Shown piece by piece: positions 1 to 7,297 of a stretch of 34,993 bases of DNA. A program made the position numbers and the translations under genes. Every line of letters starts with the position of its first letter. Positions within the stretch are counted from its first letter, which is position 1. The DNA is taken from the NCBI GenBank assembly GCA_910585855.1, contig CAJUGZ010000006.1, forward strand, positions 1 through 34,993, given 5' to 3'. The notes beneath the pieces are model-generated. The model was given only the letters and a program-made list of their open reading frames with translations, ran no database searches and was not told the DNA's origin. This DNA is from an uncultured Lachnospiraceae bacterium (GTDB lineage: Bacteria > Bacillota_A > Clostridia > Lachnospirales > Lachnospiraceae).

Positions 1-250
1 CGGCAGTTTTACCAGGACTCCTTCGTTAAGTTCGCGCCTATGGGGCTAAACACGCACCTTTTTTTTCACACCCTGCATGGAAGCAGGATGTGAAAAAAAT
101 CCTGTGTATTTCAGCAGAAGTCAAAGAATTTCTAACTTCCCTACGAAGTCACTGCAGCCCAACAGGAAAACCAAAATCCAGCTATTTTCTGGCTTCTGAA
201 GGAAAAAAACGAAAGATTTTCTGTTACATTTTTCTACTGGTTTCCAACTA
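1..250 (-). repeat. Dispersed modular repeat, copy A (minus orientation)
   Basis: GC-richer, non-coding stretch. Positions 52-105 are inverted relative to 338-393 of copy B: both share the GGGCTAAACACGCACC block followed by a T/A-flanked hairpin. Further in, it shares with the partial copy at 31.6 kb the exact 13-mer GAAGTCACTGCAG and an alignable block ending in a GGCTT(C/T)TGAA-like motif. The left boundary may lie outside the window. I do not recognise a named family. The modular palindromes suggest a MITE-like or structured-RNA repeat rather than a coding insertion sequence. Confidence 0.7.
61..98 (-). terminator. Hairpin A of the dispersed repeat (bidirectional-terminator-like)
   Basis: A 16-bp stem (61-76 with 83-98) encloses the loop ATGGAA and has a T-run on one side and an A-run on the other, so either strand gives a stem followed by U's. 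Read on the minus strand (loop TTCCAT), the single non-Watson-Crick position becomes a T-G wobble. On the plus strand it would be a C-A mismatch. The functional RNA strand is therefore probably minus. Confidence 0.55.
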
Positions 251-256
251 ACAGCT

Positions 257-600
257 AGATGCCGTTTGCTGGTTTGCGCTGCAGCAACTTTGGAGAAAAG
301 TTAGAAAGTCTTAGATTCTGCTCGAAAATCTAGAATTTTTTGCGCCTCCTGCTTCCATGCAGGGGGTGCAAAAAAAGGTGCGTGTTTAGCCCGTATAAAA
401 GAGAAAGCAACACCTTATCATAGAGAAAATCGTTTCTTATGCCAGTTCTGTTTTGGTCGAAATAAGGGCGAATTGCGCACCGGTTCGTCTGGTTGGATGT
501 GCAAAAAGGCAGAATCTTTAGACTTTCTTACTTTTTGGAAACTGGAGCAGCAGAGCAAACCAGCAAACGGCATCTGGCGTCCGATTTGCGAAATAGAACC
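257..600 (+). repeat. Dispersed modular repeat, copy B (plus orientation)
   Basis: Bounded by a perfect 21-bp inverted repeat (257-277 and 555-575). Inside it is a second, imperfect inverted pair (299-321 and 509-532) and a central hairpin at 336-376. Positions about 283-585 align over nearly their whole length with the reverse complement of 34700-34993 (copy C), including the blocks GTGTTTAGCCCGTAT, GGGCGAATTGCG and ATCTGGCGTCC. No plausible protein is encoded. A 64-codon open frame on the minus strand here lies entirely within repeat sequence and has no ribosome site. Confidence 0.75.
336..376 (+). terminator. Hairpin B of the dispersed repeat
   Basis: An 11-bp stem (342-352 with 359-369) encloses TTCCAT and is flanked by T5 and A7 runs. 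On the plus strand every position pairs, two as G-T wobbles; on the minus strand those two become A-C mismatches. This agrees with hairpins A and C, which also favour the strand carrying the TTCCAT loop. Confidence 0.5.
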
Positions 601-637
601 GACAGCGATCAAAAAAACTAAAATTCAGAAAAAATAA

Positions 638-751
638 ACCGTCAAAATTACCGTCAAAACATCTTTTCTTAAAAGGTCTTTTTTATTTCCATAATCTAAT
701 TTTTGATAACTTAAGATAAAATTATATACCGTCAAATTTCTGGTCAAATTA
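638..751. repeat. Two pairs of tandem 12-bp direct repeats
   Basis: Units begin at 638 (ACCGTCAAAATT), 650 (ACCGTCAAAACA), 728 (ACCGTCAAATTT) and 740 (CTGGTCAAATTA). Each pair is spaced exactly 12 bp, with 78 bp between pairs. They lie in the roughly 600-bp AT-rich gap before the TnpB-like gene. They could be protein-binding sites or the end of a decayed element; the sequence does not decide. A 6-bp-stem hairpin (793-798 with 804-809) is also present in this gap. Confidence 0.45.
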
Positions 752-842
752 TTTAAAAAGTCTTGTTTTTATGGGAAAAAACTTTGTTTTCATAGAGTGG
801 AATACTCTACGAAAATCTTGTAATTAAGTAGGAAATAAATAG

Positions 843-926
843 ATGCAGAAGAAGGCAGCAGTTATGTTGGAAAAAGAATTGGTTATATTATCATTACATA
901 TAATTTTGGCTATGAAAAGGCGATAA
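843..926 (+). CDS. Possible 27-residue small protein
   Basis: An ATG at 843 follows an AGGA-containing ribosome site about 10 bases upstream and opens a 27-codon frame ending in TAA. The predicted peptide has a basic start, a hydrophobic middle (about residues 12-23) and a basic tail KRR, as in a tiny amphipathic or membrane peptide. I recognise no homologue. It lies ahead of the strong promoter at 1065, so it would need its own transcript. It may be a chance ORF in an AT-rich gap. Confidence 0.2.
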   Translation: MQKKAAVMLEKELVILSLHIILAMKRR

Positions 927-1064
927 GGGAATGATTCTCTTTTTTGTTTTAATAATTAGAATATAAATGGGATATTATATATATTAGCCTTTATCTTTTG
1001 TTTCTATTGTTTTATTTTTATGGTTTGATAAGGGAGAAATATTTTTTGAGGAAATAATTCACTC

Positions 1065-1093
1065 TTGACAAATCTTGCAAGAAAAGTTATGAT
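1065..1093 (+). promoter_or_regulatory. Consensus sigma-A promoter for the TnpB-like gene
   Basis: TTGACA at 1065-1070, a 17-bp spacer and TATGAT at 1088-1093: a perfect -35 box with an optimal spacer and a one-mismatch -10 box. Initiation near 1100 would leave a leader of about 105 nt before the TTG start at 1205. No comparable promoter is obvious between this gene and the glycan genes, so read-through into them is possible. Confidence 0.75.
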
Positions 1094-1204
1094 TGCAGAC
1101 AGGAATGTAACTATAAGTAATAAAAAATAACTCAGAGCTACTAAATAAGCTTTTTATAATTAGGATTCGTTTAGATTTTCCTTTTATGTAGGAGATAAGA
1201 GGTT

Positions 1205-2548
1205 TTGCAGTTGGAGAAGAGAGAATCTATATTGGAGAACAGAATAGGGTATGTGACTAGTACCTATAAAGTTAGGCTGTATGATAGACACAAGAATTGG
1301 ATATTTTATACAAAACAGCTTTATAATCAGGTAGTTTGGCATTATTATCAGATTTTAGTAAGTGAAGTGCAGATTTTAGAACAGAGTAATTTTCTTGCTT
1401 TGCGTAGGTTAGAGGAACTAAGTGTGGGAACAAAGGAGATGAAGGCAAAAGGAGAAGAACCTGTTTGGAAATTGGAAAATTTGCCCAAAATACCGCTGTA
1501 TTTTAGACGTTCTGCTATTAATATGGCACTTGGTTTAGCAAGAAGTTATATGGCTTCTAAAGAAAGACGGCAAGAGGAGAAAAAGGAGTTTCTGCCTTCT
1601 ATAATAACCAGTTTGGATTGTTCAATTGTACTGTATAAAGGGATGTATCGAAACTTTTCTAAAAATTCTATTGAGTTAAAACTCTATAATGGAGAGAAGT
1701 GGGTATGGGTGACCTATCCTTATACCGGACGGGAGATTCCGAAGGAGGGAAGGATGCTGTCACCGACTTTAAAGGTAGAAAAATATGCTACATTCCTTCA
1801 TATTCCGGTAGAAATAAAAGTATATGATATTCGCACGGTAAATGAGCGGATGGAAAAAGAGAAAAAGATTTGTGCCGTTTCTTTTCCAGATAATGATTGT
1901 CTGGCGGTTTGTGTACTGATGGATAGAGATGGAATCGTAAAGGAGAGTTATTTTATTCGTGGCGGTGCAGAAAGGGAGAAGAAACGACAGAAACAAGTAG
2001 TAAGGTTGGAAAAGAGTAAAGAAAGCCGGAAAAGTGATGTCAGAAAAAGAGATAGTGAGAAGGGTAAGACAGAAGACAGCAGAGAAAAACAGAATATCGG
2101 GCGTGAAAATCAGAAAATTTATAAAAAAATTCAACAGATTAACCAGTATTATGCACATCAGGTCAGTCGAGAGATTGTTGCTTACTGTGTAAAAAATGAG
2201 ATAAAGGTAATTGTTGTTCCGAATTATGAGAGTACGATAGATTTTCACACAAGACGGTATTTAAGTGCAGATAAATTTCACTGGCAGGGACGGTCGATTA
2301 TTCGAAATTTGAAATATAAGGCCTTTCAGAAGGGGATAGTGGTAACTGCAATTCGCCCCTATCATATTGCAGATTCCTGCAGTGAATGTGGAGAGAAGAT
2401 TCAAAGGTATAATCAGGGGCATAAGGCAAGCCGCAATTATTATGGTGGTCGGCTTTATCACTGTCCAAATGGACATAAAGGAAATTCTGCATTTAATACA
2501 GCAAAAAATATTGGACGATATTTCCTCAAACGTTTTTCAAATGAATGA
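1205..2548 (+). CDS. TnpB/OrfB-family protein with inactivated RuvC motifs (TldR-like candidate)
   Basis: The 447-residue protein starts at TTG 1205, about 9 bases after AGGAGA. It has a TnpB-type N-terminus (YKVRLYD...NQVVWHYY, about residues 21-48) and the C-terminal IS605 OrfB/Cas12-like block: W360, the KAFQKGIVV strand, then zinc ligands C392, C395, C420 and probably H424, followed by NTAKNI. All three RuvC carboxylates appear lost. The motif I Asp is S226 (AVSFPDND), the motif II Glu falls at about P339 (VIVVPN), and the Asp of the NADxNAA motif is A429 (GNSAFNTA). Residues 255-305 form a long charged insertion. Active TnpB is an RNA-guided nuclease. Known nuclease-dead relatives (TldR) act as RNA-guided transcription repressors. 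That role is inferred here; the alternative is a decaying transposase, though the full-length frame and strong promoter argue against it. Confidence 0.75.
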   Translation: MQLEKRESILENRIGYVTSTYKVRLYDRHKNWIFYTKQLYNQVVWHYYQILVSEVQILEQSNFLALRRLEELSVGTKEMKAKGEEPVWKLENLPKIPLYFRRSAINMALGLARSYMASKERRQEEKKEFLPSIITSLDCSIVLYKGMYRNFSKNSIELKLYNGEKWVWVTYPYTGREIPKEGRMLSPTLKVEKYATFLHIPVEIKVYDIRTVNERMEKEKKICAVSFPDNDCLAVCVLMDRDGIVKESYFIRGGAEREKKRQKQVVRLEKSKESRKSDVRKRDSEKGKTEDSREKQNIGRENQKIYKKIQQINQYYAHQVSREIVAYCVKNEIKVIVVPNYESTIDFHTRRYLSADKFHWQGRSIIRNLKYKAFQKGIVVTAIRPYHIADSCSECGEKIQRYNQGHKASRNYYGGRLYHCPNGHKGNSAFNTAKNIGRYFLKRFSNE

Positions 2549-2554
2549 GTGCAA

Positions 2555-2720
2555 ATATAGAAAATGCTGGAAACAGCAAAAAAGTAGAAATGAAAAGGAA
2601 TATTTCCTTGCATCTTTGCTTTGGGTACAGCACCACCCGTTCCTGCTTCTGGAATTTTGAAAAAAAGATAGGATGCACGAATAAAGAAAAGCCGGTCTGT
2701 ACAGGTTTCGTTGTGCTGAG
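2555..2720 (+). ncRNA. Candidate structured (guide) RNA downstream of the TnpB-like gene
   Basis: The stretch of about 200 nt after the stop codon contains consecutive hairpins: a 5-bp stem with a GAAA tetraloop (2565-2578), a 6-bp stem AAGGAA/TTCCTT (2595-2609) and a long-range CAGCAC/GTGCTG pairing (2628-2633 with 2713-2718). TnpB-family proteins use an RNA whose scaffold overlaps the 3' end of the gene, with the guide just beyond, so position and structure fit. No element end or conserved scaffold was identified, so the boundaries are guesses. Open frames here look fortuitous. Confidence 0.35.
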
Positions 2721-2761
2721 AGGTATAAGATTAAAAAACAAAGAAAATGAGAAGTAAGAAT

Positions 2762-3508
2762 ATGCAAGAAGTACTGATATCAGTTATTATACCGACATAT
2801 AATTGTGGATGCTATATTGAGCAGGCGATTGAATCTGTATTACAGCAGTCAGTGAAAGCAGAAATTATTGTTGTAGATGATGCTTCATCAGATAATACAG
2901 AGAAAAAAGTAAGTAAGTACAGAGAAAAGGGGAATGTGTATTATATTAAAAATGAAAAAAGGCAGGGAGTCAGTAAATCTAGAAATCGGGGAATTGCAAT
3001 GGCAAAGGGAAATTACATTGCTTTTTTGGATGCAGATGATTGGTGGGATTTTTGTAAACTTCAGAGGCAACTAGACTGTATCTGTAAAAATAGATGTATT
3101 CTTTGTTATACAGGAAGAGAACTCTATACGGAAAATGGAACTGCAATTGGAAAAAAGATTCCGGTAAAAGAAATGATTACCTATCGGGAGTTGCTTCATC
3201 ACAATAGTATTGCCTGTTCTTCTGTATTATTGAGAGCAGATATTGCAAGAGAATTTCCGATGGAACATGATGAGGTACATGAAGATTATCTGACATGGCT
3301 TCGAATTCTTGCAAAGTATAAAAAGGCATGTGGGATCAATGAACCTCTTTTAAAAACTAGACTGACGGTTGGAGGAAAGTCAAGAAATAAATGGAAAACC
3401 GTTCCAATGACATATGGTGTATTCCGCTATTTGGGAATGGGAAAATTAAGATCGGTTTATTATATGGGGAATCATGTAGTACGAAGTTGGATGAAGTATT
3501 TATTATAA
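2762..3508 (+). CDS. GT2 family glycosyltransferase
   Basis: GT-A fold transferase that probably adds a nucleotide-activated sugar to the growing lipid-linked glycan on the cytoplasmic side. The N-terminus has the SVIIPTYN strand, VVDDASSDNT nucleotide-binding motif and metal-binding DADD (about residues 90-93 from this start), with a HEDYLTW acidic motif supplying the likely catalytic base. About 248 residues, normal for a single-domain GT2. I chose the ATG at 2762, preceded by GAGAAG, over the in-frame ATG at 2747 because it places the first beta strand normally. It is the first gene of the glycan operon. Donor and acceptor cannot be told from sequence. Confidence 0.85.
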   Translation: MQEVLISVIIPTYNCGCYIEQAIESVLQQSVKAEIIVVDDASSDNTEKKVSKYREKGNVYYIKNEKRQGVSKSRNRGIAMAKGNYIAFLDADDWWDFCKLQRQLDCICKNRCILCYTGRELYTENGTAIGKKIPVKEMITYRELLHHNSIACSSVLLRADIAREFPMEHDEVHEDYLTWLRILAKYKKACGINEPLLKTRLTVGGKSRNKWKTVPMTYGVFRYLGMGKLRSVYYMGNHVVRSWMKYLL

Positions 3509-3579
3509 ATATTTAGATGAGGTATTGTTAAAAGTTATCAGCAAAGAGAAAAAGAAAATGCGAAGAGGTCTGACGCAAA

Positions 3580-4761
3580 ATGGAAATAAGGATTTTACAA
3601 ATACTAGATACTTTGAATAAGGGAAGTGGTGTAGCATCGGTGGTATTAAGCTACTATTATGGGATAAAAGAACTGCAGGAAAATAAAAATCAATTTTGTA
3701 AAAATCAATTCCAGTTTGATTTTATGGTAAATGAAGAAGTAAAAGAACCGATAAAAAGTGAATTGAAAAAAAACGGTTCTAAAGTTTTTCTTATGCCTCC
3801 GCTGCAGACTCGGTATATCTTAGAATATCAAAAAAAATTAAAAAAATTTTTTAGGGATCATCCTGAATATCGAATTGTACATGGACATATGCCAAATGCG
3901 GCAGCTTTTTATCTTTTGGCTGCAAAGAGGGCAGGTGTGCCAGTAAGAATTTTGCACAGCCATAATTCTCAGGCAGCCGATCTCTGCTGGAAACGAATTC
4001 GAAACCGAATCTTGTCTAAATTTGCGATTTGCTGTGCCAATCAATATATGGCATGTGGAGAAAAAGCAGCAGAGTATCTCTATGGAAGCCGAAATTTCTG
4101 CCGAAAAACAAATGTTTCTGTGTATTTGATGAATAATATTGTAGATAGAAAGCGTTTTCGGTATCAGGAGGAAATTCGGCAGGCGGTCAGGAAATCCATT
4201 CAGGCGGAGGATAAATTGGTAGTCGGACATGTCGGGCGTTTTTGTTATCAAAAAAATCAGAAATTTCTGATTCGACTGTTTGCAGAACTATATAAAAGAG
4301 AAAAAAATATTTGTTTTCTTTTGTTAGGAGAAGGGGAGGATCGGAAAGAGATAGAAGCAATGATAGAAAACTATCATCTGCAAAGTGCAGTAAAACTATT
4401 GGGTATTGTTTCCAATGTAGAAGATTATATGCAGGCAATGGATGTATTTTTGCTGCCTTCCAGATATGAGGGTGTTCCGGTAGTTGTTTTAGAGGCACAG
4501 GCAGCAGGGCTTCCCTGTGTGATTTCATCGCAGGTGACAGAAGAAGTAAAGACAGAATATACCAGTTATATCGGTTTGGATCAGACACTGGAAGTATGGA
4601 GTGATGCCGTGCTGCACTGGAAAGGAGCAGGAAGATGCGGTTATCTGCCGGAGCGGTTTCATGGTACAAAGGAAGTGAAGCGGTTATTAAAACAGTATAG
4701 AAGGTATTGGATGGGGCATAAAAAAGATGAAAAAAGTCCTGATATTGATGTCAACCTATAA
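3580..4761 (+). CDS. GT4 family glycosyltransferase
   Basis: A 393-residue GT-B retaining glycosyltransferase of the EpsF/capsule type. The N-terminal Rossmann domain opens with ILQILDTLNKGSGV and has HGHMPNAAA near residue 101 and HSHNS near 127. The C-terminal domain has VGHVGRF (about 216) and the GT4 donor motif SRYEGVPVVVLEAQAAG, whose first Glu contacts the nucleotide sugar. The 3' end overlaps the next gene by 35 bases, so the two are probably translationally coupled. Likely role: adding a backbone sugar to the exported polysaccharide. Substrate unknown. Confidence 0.88.
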   Translation: MEIRILQILDTLNKGSGVASVVLSYYYGIKELQENKNQFCKNQFQFDFMVNEEVKEPIKSELKKNGSKVFLMPPLQTRYILEYQKKLKKFFRDHPEYRIVHGHMPNAAAFYLLAAKRAGVPVRILHSHNSQAADLCWKRIRNRILSKFAICCANQYMACGEKAAEYLYGSRNFCRKTNVSVYLMNNIVDRKRFRYQEEIRQAVRKSIQAEDKLVVGHVGRFCYQKNQKFLIRLFAELYKREKNICFLLLGEGEDRKEIEAMIENYHLQSAVKLLGIVSNVEDYMQAMDVFLLPSRYEGVPVVVLEAQAAGLPCVISSQVTEEVKTEYTSYIGLDQTLEVWSDAVLHWKGAGRCGYLPERFHGTKEVKRLLKQYRRYWMGHKKDEKSPDIDVNL

Positions 4762-5644
4762 TGGAGAAAAATATATAAGAGAACAGTTAGACAGTATACA
4801 AAAGCAAAGTTATCCCAATTTTTCGCTGCTGATAAGAGATGACGGCTCTACAGATGCAACAGTAGCAATTATTAGAGAATATCAGAAAAAGTATTCCAAT
4901 ATTAGATTGATAACAGGAAAAAATCTTGGAGTCTGCAGCAGTTTTTTTACACTGTGTCAGAAGGCAGATGGGCAGGCGGAGTATTATGCATTAGCTGATC
5001 AGGACGACTACTGGCTTCCAGATAAGATTTTGGCTGCTGTTCAAAGAATGGAAAGAGAAATACAAAAAGAAAAGAAAACGGTTTCTATTTTATATGCAGG
5101 AAATAAGACATTGGTGGATGAACGGCTTTTGCCGATTCATTCGGAGATAAAATATAGTCCAAATCAGATTCCGTCTTTTGGCAATGCACTGGTGGAAAAT
5201 ATCTGCACTGGATGTACTTGTGTGATGAATCAGGCACTGCTGACAAAATTGTGTTATTATATTCCGAATCAGGTGATTATGCATGACTGGTGGATGTATT
5301 TGCTTGCGGCTTCACTTGGAAAAGTGATTTATGACAGACACTCTTATCTTTTATATCGCCAGCATGGGGCAAATGTATATGGAACGATGATAAAAAAAAG
5401 GGCATTGTGGAAACATAGATGGAATGAACTGAAAAAAAAACGAGGACGGGTATATCGGCAGATTGAAACGTTAAAGAGGACTGTTCCTCTCTCTTTAGAA
5501 CAGAAGGAGATGGCAGATAAAGTATTACATTCACAAAAAAGTATTGCGGGAAAGTGGAAATTGTTAAGAGATAAAAGGATTGGCAGGCAGGGGAAGGGGC
5601 AGAGAATGGTTTATATGGGATTGGTATTATTAGGAAAGTTGTAG
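4727..5644 (+). CDS. GT2 family glycosyltransferase (rhamnosyltransferase-like)
   Basis: A 305-residue GT-A enzyme with STYNGEKYIREQLDSI at the N-terminus, RDDGSTDAT at about 37-45, the metal motif DQDD at 91-94 followed by YW, and HDWWM near residue 190. This motif set (LADQDDYW plus HDWW) is typical of the RgpB/WcaA-like branch often annotated as rhamnosyltransferase, but specificity is not proven. The basic C-terminal tail may lie on the membrane. It starts inside the 3' end of the GT4 gene and stops 8 bases before the next GT2 start, so it sits in one transcription unit with both. Confidence 0.85.
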   Translation: MKKVLILMSTYNGEKYIREQLDSIQKQSYPNFSLLIRDDGSTDATVAIIREYQKKYSNIRLITGKNLGVCSSFFTLCQKADGQAEYYALADQDDYWLPDKILAAVQRMEREIQKEKKTVSILYAGNKTLVDERLLPIHSEIKYSPNQIPSFGNALVENICTGCTCVMNQALLTKLCYYIPNQVIMHDWWMYLLAASLGKVIYDRHSYLLYRQHGANVYGTMIKKRALWKHRWNELKKKRGRVYRQIETLKRTVPLSLEQKEMADKVLHSQKSIAGKWKLLRDKRIGRQGKGQRMVYMGLVLLGKL

Positions 5645-5652
5645 GCAGAAAA

Positions 5653-6483
5653 ATGAAAGAGTATCCATTAGTTTCGATTATAGTAAGGACATGTGGCAGA
5701 CCCAAAGTACTAAAAAGGGCATTAGAAAGTATTGTAAATCAGGATTATAAAGAGATAGAAATTGTGGTGATTGAAGATGGATCAAATGTTTCTGAGGAAA
5801 TGCTGAAACAGACATATGGAGATATCAATTATCAGTATTTTCATACAGAAAGTAAAAAGGGAAGAGGGGTTGCCGGAAATATAGGATTAGAAAAATCAAA
5901 GGGAGTATATCTAAATTTTTTAGATGATGATGACAGACTGCTTCCCAATCATATCCGTACTTTAGTGGAAGCGGCAGTAAATGAAAATAGGCTGGCAGCT
6001 TATTCGATTGCGAAAGAGTACCAGACTGCAGAAGATGGGTTTTATCAAGTAAAGAGAAAATTGGTTCGATATAAGCAGCCATTTAATAAATTGCTGTTAT
6101 GTTATATGAATTATATACCAATTCAAAGTATTTTATTTCATCGCACCCTTTTTGAACAGTATGGCGGTTTTGATGAAAAATTAGAATTTTTAGAAGACTG
6201 GGATTTATGGGTACGCTATGCAATGGGATGTGATTTTAAATTTGTTCCGAAAATAACTTCTGTTTATTATACACCTTATAAAAGTAAAAAAAAGAAAATA
6301 AGGGATAGAGAGATGAAAAAGGCAGAGGAAGTGATAAAGAGTAAATTTAAAACATATTCTATGAATTTTAATGCGGCACAGATCAATCAAGAGATGGATT
6401 ATATTTTGAATATATTAAATAAAAAGGGATTTCTTTTCTATATGAAGAAAGTACGCAATTTTTTCTTATATCATGATATGTAA
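5653..6483 (+). CDS. GT2 family glycosyltransferase
   Basis: A 276-residue GT-A enzyme with the N-terminal strand VSIIVRTCGRP, IEDGSN at 40-45, metal-binding DDDD at 91-94 in YLNFLDDDD, and catalytic-type EDWDLWVRY at 181-189. It is clearly paralogous to the second GT2 domain of the 566-residue protein at 13786. They share VRTC.RP, YLNFLDDDD, NYIPIQ, YGG.DE and EDWDLWVRY in the same order. Two related transferases in one locus suggest similar linkages added at different chain positions. Transcribed with the exporter permease gene 26 bases downstream. Confidence 0.85.
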   Translation: MKEYPLVSIIVRTCGRPKVLKRALESIVNQDYKEIEIVVIEDGSNVSEEMLKQTYGDINYQYFHTESKKGRGVAGNIGLEKSKGVYLNFLDDDDRLLPNHIRTLVEAAVNENRLAAYSIAKEYQTAEDGFYQVKRKLVRYKQPFNKLLLCYMNYIPIQSILFHRTLFEQYGGFDEKLEFLEDWDLWVRYAMGCDFKFVPKITSVYYTPYKSKKKKIRDREMKKAEEVIKSKFKTYSMNFNAAQINQEMDYILNILNKKGFLFYMKKVRNFFLYHDM

Positions 6484-6509
6484 AGGTTAAGGAGCAAAAC
6501 AGAATTAAG

Positions 6510-7289
6510 ATGAAAAGAAAAATAAATGATCTGGTATTTATATGGCAGTTTGCACTGGATGACTTTAAGGGCAAATATGCAGGTTCTGCTTTAGGAATTA
6601 CATGGGCTTTTTTACAGCCTATTATTACGATTGTCTTGTATTGGTTTGTATTTCAGTTAGGGTTTAAGTCACAGCCAGTAGAGAATTTTCCATTTATATT
6701 ATGGCTGCTGCCGGGACTAGTGCCTTGGTTTTTTCTAAGTGATGCAATCTGTAATGCAACTTCTAGTTTAGTAGAATACAGTTATTTGGTAAAAAAAGTA
6801 TTGTTTCATATCAATATTTTACCAATTACAAAGATCGTATCTATGTTGATGGTGCAGGGTGTTTTAATTATTTTTACGATTATTTTATATACCTTATGGG
6901 GTTATCCTTTAGGCAGCAGTTTATTTTATTTAATCGTTTATATTATTTATATGACAATTTTAGCAGCAGGTGTTTCCTATCTTACGGCAACATTGTATGT
7001 GTTTTTTAAAGATACGATGCAGATTGTATCAATTATACTGCAGGTATTTTTCTGGCTGACCCCGATTGTCTGGGAATTTAATATGATGTCGGAAGGAGTA
7101 AGAAAAATATTGATGTTAAATCCTGTATATTACATAGTTCAGGGATATAGGGACGTATTTGTATATAGGAATTTGACAATAGACAGTATAGGGATGACGG
7201 TTTACTATTGGGCAGCAGCGATTTTGATATTAGGATTTGGAGTGTCATTGTTTAATAGATGCAAGGATCATTTTGCAGATGTACTGTAG
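6510..7289 (+). CDS. wzm: Polysaccharide ABC transporter permease (Wzm/TagG/KpsM type)
   Basis: A 259-residue ABC-2 membrane component with about six transmembrane helices. The N-terminal region carries the family signature DDFKGKYAGSALGITWAFLQP, shortened here, followed by an LPGLVPWFF helix. Length matches Wzm, TagG and KpsM permeases. Two copies would form the membrane channel that exports undecaprenyl-linked glycan completed in the cytoplasm. It lies immediately upstream of its ATPase: stop at 7289, partner ATG at 7298, as expected for a two-gene transporter. The choice of Wzm over TagG follows from the C-terminal domain on the partner ATPase. Confidence 0.9.
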   Translation: MKRKINDLVFIWQFALDDFKGKYAGSALGITWAFLQPIITIVLYWFVFQLGFKSQPVENFPFILWLLPGLVPWFFLSDAICNATSSLVEYSYLVKKVLFHINILPITKIVSMLMVQGVLIIFTIILYTLWGYPLGSSLFYLIVYIIYMTILAAGVSYLTATLYVFFKDTMQIVSIILQVFFWLTPIVWEFNMMSEGVRKILMLNPVYYIVQGYRDVFVYRNLTIDSIGMTVYYWAAAILILGFGVSLFNRCKDHFADVL

Positions 7290-7297
7290 AGGTAAAA

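Noticed and set aside
418..612. 64-codon minus-strand open frame
   Set aside because: Lies entirely within repeat copy B, has no ribosome site, and its sequence follows the palindromic repeat rather than any protein pattern.
2549..2746. Additional copy of the dispersed repeat downstream of the TnpB-like gene
   Set aside because: Only short similarities (such as CCGGTCTG and GGAACGG) to the other copies; none of the diagnostic blocks or the TTCCAT-loop hairpin is present.
2545..2757. 70-codon open frame after the TnpB-like gene
   Set aside because: Overlaps the stop of the TnpB-like gene and the start of the next gene, has no convincing ribosome site, and covers the hairpin-rich putative RNA.
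7259..7297. Earlier start for the Wzt-type ATPase
   Set aside because: Would overlap the permease gene with 13 unnatural residues; ATG 7298 has GAGGT upstream and gives a normal N-terminus.
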